Positions 58,601 to 64,000 of a stretch of 64,000 bases of DNA are shown here, piece by piece. The number at the start of each line of letters is the position of its first letter. Positions within the stretch are counted from its first letter, which is position 1. The position numbers and the translations under genes are program-made. Source of the DNA: Mesorhabditis belari (lineage: Eukaryota; Nematoda; Chromadorea; Rhabditida; Rhabditidae); NCBI GenBank assembly GCA_958450365.1, contig CAUEEP010000909.1:865001-929000 (forward strand), in the 5' to 3' direction. Below the pieces are notes generated by a model. That model was not told where the DNA came from. It ran no database searches and saw only the letters and a list, made by a program, of their open reading frames with translations.

Positions 58601-60288
58601 AGAAAATAAGGTAATTGATAAATTAAACATTTATGCTCTTGTGCGATTTGGAGAAGTCATCTTAGGCTTAACGCAAATGGAAAGTTTGCAAGAAAGGCCA
58701 TTTCAAAAGTACAAGTACAGGAGAAAGAGGATCCAAGACTGAAAAAACAGTGGATGAAATGATGAAATGAACTAAAAAAGTGGAGAATTTATAGCAAAAT
58801 TTAGCTATTATAATGCCAACAACATGATGATACTCTAAATTTCAATCCTGCCATTATATCGAGTTCAACCATCCAATTTCTCAATATTTAACTCAATCTT
58901 TCTCCAGGCAGCAAAAGCAAATCTAAAGAAAGGCATTTCAAAAGAGAACCCAACGAAGAACGACTCAAAAGAAAACGAAAAGAAAGCCGACTCCAAAGTT
59001 GGATCAAAGAGAAATAATTCAAAGCCGGACAAATCCAGACGGCAAGGCAGCTCAAAGAAAGGAGATTCGAACAACGATCCAACTCAATGCGAAGTCAAGC
59101 TTAAAGTGAACACAAGATCATTTTTAAAATACTAATCTATTTTTAAGCCTTATTAGCAAAGTATCTTTTCTAGGAAACTACCTCAATCATCGTCAAGAAC
59201 CTCCCTTACACTGTCACCAAAGTCGACATCATCTCACTTTTTCACAGAAAATCCATTGACGGGAAGCTGATTATGATCGAATCGAATGAAAATGGGCAAA
59301 AGGATTTGTAAATGAAAGATTTTGATCTGGTTTGAATGAAATTTAGCATTTGCTTTTTTAAAGTCGACCCCTCAACAGCAATGAGGCACAATGGTTGTTG
59401 CAAGATCACTTTCACCACTGCAGATGCAGCAAATTTGGTGAGTTCAATAGATTTAGACAAATTTACATCAAAGTTATATCCTTTAGGCAATCAAGGAGTT
59501 CAACGGCAAGAAATTCCCCGCCACCTATCGGCAAATGTTCTGCGAACTTTGGTGGTGCGTTTTGATACTTAAAATGTTAAGAAAATTCTGATTGATTGAT
59601 TGATTGATTTAGATTGATTTTGGTGTTAGTTTTATGAGCAAATGAAATATGGATTGCTTTTTCAGGAAACACGCTTCACTTCCAAAAACGATTTCCCCAA
59701 CACCCAGCCCATCCGCTTCATCATTATCCATTTCATCGACTTCTACTGCAATACCCAATGAGAAGGTAGAGTAAAACAAATACAAATATATACAGTATAA
59801 AATCTCATTCTTTACTTTTTCAGTACGGAGTCAAAGTGTTGGTCGAGGGCCTCCCAGCCACCGTAACACTTACAGATCTGATCAGCGTCTTCCATCCAGT
59901 CTCCAAGATTCTTCACGATGAGAATGGAGTTCCAAAGTGAGCTTAAGAATGTTCTAATAGTGATAAAAACTAAAATAGCTGATTGTAAGGTAACTATTAA
60001 TGTATTTAGAGTTGAGATGTTGCAAGCCGGTGTCGCTGCCTTCAGGGGAAAAGCAGCAAAACTTGAGTTCGAGAATCTCGAGGAAGCAAAAAAGGTGGGT
60101 AAAGAAAGTATTCAAATGATATTTCCAATCGCTAAAGCTCTTTCTAAAACGTATAAATTTTCAAAACCTACACTAATCTTGTCTTTATTTGTTTTAAATT
60201 TCTTTTTCAGATCGTCAACAAGTTCGACTGTACCTATTACCCGCAGTCGACCTCTTTCATCTACGTCGGGATCTTTTTAAGTGGATAA
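55649..60288 (+). CDS. RING-finger, coiled-coil, tandem-RRM protein
   Basis: Begins MDQITDFECPICFDE. The C3HC4 RING continues NPCAHTICEECV and NYCPKCRAHV. A coiled-coil follows on both sides of a mariner-bearing intron: RERLELIELRVKAETQ, EENTKRLEELQLQLAKQ, IVELEAQIAQMLNQRQ, KEKIEELQTQIALL. A 40-bp intron with a GTAGAT donor joins this in frame to KEESHSKQFLKFG and then to RRM-like repeats: TVFVRGLPKTVSKNDIFKWI, KIFICGLPQSIGVNELKKWI, a Lys/Ser-rich linker, SIIVKNLPYTVTKVDIISLF, and VKVLVEGLPATVTLTDLISV. It ends KFDCTYYPQSTSFIYVGIF. Repeats 1 and 2 share a WNE-YPGT-VL block after the fold. If the GTAGAT intron is not used, the RING part ends at 57534 and the RRM part is a second gene. Confidence 0.7.
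56164..57197 (-). mobile_element. Mariner element, internally deleted, in RING gene intron
   Basis: TA-flanked, with ends TTGGGTTGTCCAGTTATAAA and, inverted, TTAGGTTGTCCAGTTATGAA. Transposase lies on the minus strand. The N-terminal half (56606-57028, 140 aa) has the two helix-turn-helix regions, ending GKRVPHLLSNANK. The C-terminal half (56236-56580) has FIQDNARPHVAKIV and YSPDISPSDYHLF; exactly 34 residues separate the two Asp of a DD34D site. The stretch with the first catalytic Asp (TGDEKW-type) is deleted and the frame changes, so the copy cannot make active enzyme. It is antisense to the host gene. Confidence 0.9.
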
Positions 60289-60560
60289 TGGACAATCTTT
60301 TTTTAAATTTTCTATTTTGTGCTCAAGCAATGTACATTTATATCTCAAATGTTAGACGTTTAAACGTTAAACATTATTTTCCGCTTTCTCATTTCCGTTT
60401 TCTTTTCGTCTCTCAATTTTCCCAACTATTTTCGCTTTTTACAAACTACATTTGTGACCAACTGATTCACTTCTATGGAAATTTTACACATTAGATTTTG
60501 ATTTGAATAAATACATTGATTAGTTTTGAAAATGAAGCACTAGTCAGGTTCAACACTTAC

Positions 60561-60605
60561 AAACTATTGATTTTGATTATCTTTTCTAATCAAAATCAAT
60601 AGTTT
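60561..60605. repeat. Perfect 19-bp inverted repeat between genes
   Basis: AAACTATTGATTTTGATTA and its exact inverse flank a 7-base loop, about 275 bp after the stop of the RING/RRM gene and 340 bp before the next start. Could act on RNA 3' processing or be a MITE remnant. The rest of 60289-60944 shows no gene. Confidence 0.75.
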
Positions 60606-60944
60606 CCCTATTGCTTTCCTCCGTTTACTTTATGGTTTTCCATTTTCATAGCAATTTAATAGTAAGCCTTTTTCCTGAACTTTCGAAAACAAGCCAAATA
60701 ATTGGATTCAGAAATTGTCTGTTTAATGGTTTCTGGTCTACCGGTGTTCGGCTCGAGAACAATTCGAACGGGAATGAGAACGGTGAAAAGGCCAAATAAG
60801 GTAAATTGTGGGCGGGGGAGAAATTGTCGATAGACGGGGGTAGTTTAATAATAGAATTAGTTCTCCCAAGTCACGGGCACTACCTTTTAACTCTTGAAAC
60901 AGGCTTTCATCCATAGATAAAATTAGAAAACTGGTTGGGGATGA

Positions 60945-63027
60945 ATGGTCTCAAATCTTTACTTCCAGCAATGGTTCAACCGTCTCTTCATCATCTTAAT
61001 CGGCTGTTGTCTTCTTGGATACTTACTGGTCAGTAATTTATCTATTTTTCCAAATTTTCATAAACCTCTCGATTCTAGCATCTATTTTGTATTTGGCGAG
61101 ATCATCTCGGAAAGGTTAAGCAATTTTTGAACCGGGTGTCCCCATAAAATGAATAAATACCTCATCACAAAACACAAAAACGCCTTAGTTTTATTGTTTG
61201 TTGTTTGGGTTTCTGTTTGGGTGGAAAATGAAAGGTCTTGAATTTTTAAAAGAAACATTCTTTAGGTGTATTGGTACTTGACTGAGGGAGTGATTGTGGA
61301 TAGTTATGTGGAAAAGATCGCGCCACAAGAATCGGTGGATCAATTGGTGGGTTTATAAATTTTGCTAGGGTTATCTAAAGCCAAGCAATGGTCAACTTTA
61401 TCATTGGATTTGGCTATAAACCTTTACCTTGGCTTGGCTTAGCCTGGAAACTCTTTTGACTTGATTCTTTTGCCAGACTTGGTTTAGGGTAAGGGCTAAC
61501 GCTTGCATTTGTTGAAACAAACGCTTTAACCTGTCTCGATTTAGGTCGGTCATCATCAAGTAACAATTGAAGAAGTCTGTTCTCCGTCAACGAAACGATG
61601 TTATTCTGTCATTGACCGACTAGTCGAGAAGTAAGTTCTGAACACAATTTCTTACCACATTAACCAATTCCAGACGAGGCACCGAAACCTTTGTCGAGCG
61701 GTGTCTCTTCGTCGTGGGCTTTGACGATGAGAGTGACTCTTCCGTGCGTCTCATTCCACCAGCAGGTATTGGACTTGCATCCGCACTTAGGTACCAATGT
61801 ATAGGTGAAAAATTCGAGAGCTCGGACACTCGTTTATGGACAATTGATCACCGGAGGATCACCGCTGAGTATGTTGCCGCGATGGCGATATCTCCTTTCG
61901 TCTTTGGCGCATTTGATCTCACAAACAAGTCAGTTTAGATTATCATACAGTTTAGACAAAGCTCTATCAATGCCGGTTCTGAATGTCCTTAGCTCAATTT
62001 TCTTTCAGGAACGAGAAGAAGTCCTTGTTGGAGATAGGTTTGGGTGGAGGGCTGTTCGATTCATTCATTCGTCTCCATCGTCCAAATATCAACATCACTT
62101 CGATTGAATTGGATGGACAAGTGGTGACATTAGCGGAAAAGTATGGTTTGATCTGTGGAAAAGGTACAGAATTTGATTCAGATGGTTTGGTTTAAAAACA
62201 GACAACTTGATGAAAGTTGTCACTGATGATGGAGTGCGATTTGTTGAGAAAGCGGCGATGAAAGGTGGGCTGATAAATCTTTATAACTTTATGAATTAAT
62301 AAAGCTACAACTACAATAAATAGCTTATTGTTTTATTGCTCATTGTCCAATATTATCTGTCACTTGATCTACTTAGGTTTGAATTGGGACATGATCTTGT
62401 TGGATGCGTGTGATACGAGCTCAGATATGCCTTGTCCTGCGGCCGACTTTCTCAATGACGTTTTCATCGCTAACCTGGCAAAGATTGTCAATTCACATGG
62501 TAAGTAAAACTTTGACTAATTGTAAGCATTCAAATTGATACTTTATTCACCAATATCAATACCATCAATATCTTTGAAAAAAACTTATGTTATTTCCTCA
62601 AAAGCTACTATTTTATCAGCCATTCTTTCAGGAATTGTTCTCGTCAACATTTTGGATCTGCATTCAAATGAGCAGAACATTGGAAGAGTTTGTTCAGAGG
62701 CTTTTTCAGAATTCAAATGACTTTTTAGGTGGCTCGTCAATTCGCCAGCCATTTTCCAACCTGTGCGGCTCTTCACGTGAGTGCTGAGGTAAATTTAAAG
62801 AATGTGTTTGGCCAAATAGATCTACCGATAGTAAAAGATCAATAAAATTCGCATAAAACGACTTCCAGTTCAACGTGGTACTTGTTTGTTTGCCGTACGA
62901 GATCGGTGATGCGGAGGAGCAGTTGCAATTCTTCGAGCATCGGATTCCACACGTTTTGAAAGAAATGGATCTACAAGATGTGATCAAAAGTGTAGTGATC
63001 AGCGCCCCGTATAAGAGGAAGATTTGA
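60945..63027 (+). CDS. Membrane-anchored class I SAM methyltransferase-like protein
   Basis: Starts MVSNLYFQQWFNRLFIILIG, a signal anchor (type II membrane topology likely). Exons continue VYWYLTEGVIVDSYVEK, VTIEEVCSPSTKRCYSVIDR, ETFVERCLFVVGFDDESDSS, TIDHRRITAEYVAAMAISP, then motif I SLLEIGLGGGLFDSFIRLH with the acidic SIELDGQVV strand-2 end, VVTDDGVRFVEKAA, WDMILLDACDTSSDMPCPA (motif with the D-x-x-L-D-A), FIANLAKIVNSHGIVLVN, QNIGRVARQFASHFPTC and a C-terminal region ending APYKRKI at 63027. A 41-bp intron near 62670-62710 is inferred to join QNIGR to VARQ. The fold resembles spermidine-synthase-like / METTL13-like methyltransferases; the substrate is unknown. Confidence 0.8.
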
Positions 63028-63464
63028 TCCAATAATTCAAGAGTGATTAAGAACCAGTAAACAAGTAGTCTTTCACATTGAACCAGTACCAAAAGTATCA
63101 TTACCAAAATAAGCCAGTTACCTAAGTCAAAATTCTCTAATTCCTTTCTGCCAAATCCTTTGCATTTTGATTTGTTGTGATATGCCATTTTGCAGTGCTT
63201 ATGTTTGATTTGCATATCTTTTTCCTAATACATATTAGTTTCCAAAGCCTTTATTGCTTTCCGGGTCGTTTTATTTTACTTTGTTGCACGGGTTGTCCTC
63301 TGATGGCTTTCTTGTCATGATAAAAATGGTTAGATATTGATTTTGAGAATATTTTATTTGAAGATAAAATTAAACTTTGTACACGATGGAATACAGAACA
63401 AATACAACAAAAATACAGAACAAAAATACAGAACGAATTGAACAAAAAAAAACAATAAGAAAGG

Positions 63465-64000
63465 TTAATCGTTGCTTTTCGCTGATAGTTGCACATGAAC
63501 GAGGAAGCGGAGACGAGCCTAAAGACTGCTGACTCACAAAAAGCTTAAAATAGCTTTTTCAAGCATGTTAGCGGACTGATTTGCTTCCGGATCGATCAAG
63601 TCACATCTAGCACAAAATATGTTGGTCAGCTTTCGGATCTTTCACATCTAGAGGCTTGCTTGTGCAACAGATCGGAGTCAGCAAGCCTTAGGATTGATTG
63701 CAGGGACTTGTTGATCCCAATTCATTGCAAAAGTAAACCTATAGATGTGAAAGATCGGAAAACCGAAAGCGAACTAACATATGCTGGGCTTGTGAAGCCT
63801 TATACTCAACTGATATCTAATGGTAAAGTGGTATTCAAGTCTACAGTGAATAATATTTCTATGGAGCTCAAATTGAGTAGAGTTAGATATCAAATTTATG
63901 CAAAACTGTGCTTGCTTGCTTTTTTCTCTTTTCCATTACCTGTGTCTCATCATAAATCGTGTACTCATTCAGTGGCAAGTCTCCTTTTCGACCGAACACT
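63465..64000 (-). CDS. C-terminus of a poly(ADP-ribose) polymerase, 5' part outside window
   Basis: Two exons. 63940-64000 (open at the window edge) encodes FGRKGDLPLNEYTIYDETQ; 63465-63518 encodes ARLRFLVHVQLSAKSND and stop. The NEY-x-x-YD block holds the catalytic Glu of PARP enzymes, and the following RLRFL-V strand is the usual C-terminus. The intron between them (63519-63939) carries an inverted repeat. Which PARP (PARP-1 or PARP-2/3 type) cannot be decided from this piece. Confidence 0.7.
63609..63790. repeat. Inverted repeat in PARP intron
   Basis: ATATGTTGGTCAGCTTTCGG with ATCTTTCACATCTA near 63615-63655 recurs inverted at 63740-63785 (TAGATGTGAAAGATCGG, CCGAAAGC, CTAACATATG). Arms of about 45 bp with small gaps. 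Confidence 0.6.

Noticed and set aside
1..64000. CRISPR arrays, operons with Shine-Dalgarno sites, rRNA genes
   Set aside because: None seen. The sequence is eukaryotic with spliced genes, and short tandem repeats lack CRISPR-like spacing.

Overview
This window looks like nuclear DNA from a free-living (rhabditid-like) nematode. Genes are split by many short GT-AG introns, often 40-60 bp with TTTCAG acceptors. The families are typical of nematodes: tandem acyltransferase-3 (OAC-type) proteins, SRX-like chemoreceptors, single-domain C-type lectins, an HMIT-type inositol transporter, a roquin/RLE-1 orthologue and a Kunitz/EB cysteine-rich protein. Intergenic DNA and long introns are AT-rich and full of Tc1/mariner relics and MITEs. 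All gene models were built by eye from splice signals and protein motifs, so exon junctions are proposals.

Layout. 1-5.1 kb (-): two tandem acyltransferases. 6.2-10 kb (-): H+/myo-inositol transporter with a Tc1-like element in an intron. 10-14.3 kb: gene-free, with a 520-bp MITE, a 719-bp TIR element, a duplicated segment and a GC-rich island. 14.4-16.9 kb (+): SRX-like receptor. 17.0-18.8 kb (-): C-type lectin. 19-22.9 kb (+): a broken then an intact copy of a multi-pass membrane gene. 24.2-26 kb (-): another 7TM receptor. 26.7-28 kb (-): a second lectin. 28-31 kb: homopolymer block and transposon remains. 31.3-33 kb (+): second SRX-like receptor. 35-42.1 kb (-): roquin/RLE-1 E3 ligase. 43.5-45.7 kb (+): three small secreted cysteine-containing proteins, two of them close paralogues. 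46.5-53.2 kb (-): Kunitz/EB extracellular protein. 55.6-60.3 kb (+): an unusual RING/coiled-coil/tandem-RRM gene with a mariner in an intron. 60.9-63 kb (+): a membrane-anchored SAM methyltransferase. 63.5 kb to the end (-): the C-terminus of a PARP.

The most unusual non-genic signal is a dispersed family of roughly 250-290 bp repeats (eight recognisable units between 33 and 50 kb). In these a tRNA-like, class-II (Ser/Leu-like) module with A and B boxes sits at the 3' end of a conserved leader, the reverse of normal tRNA-SINE order. Two pairs of units lie head-on as inverted repeats. No operon-like functional pathway links the genes. The window is a mixture of chemosensory and immune-type families with several housekeeping regulators.
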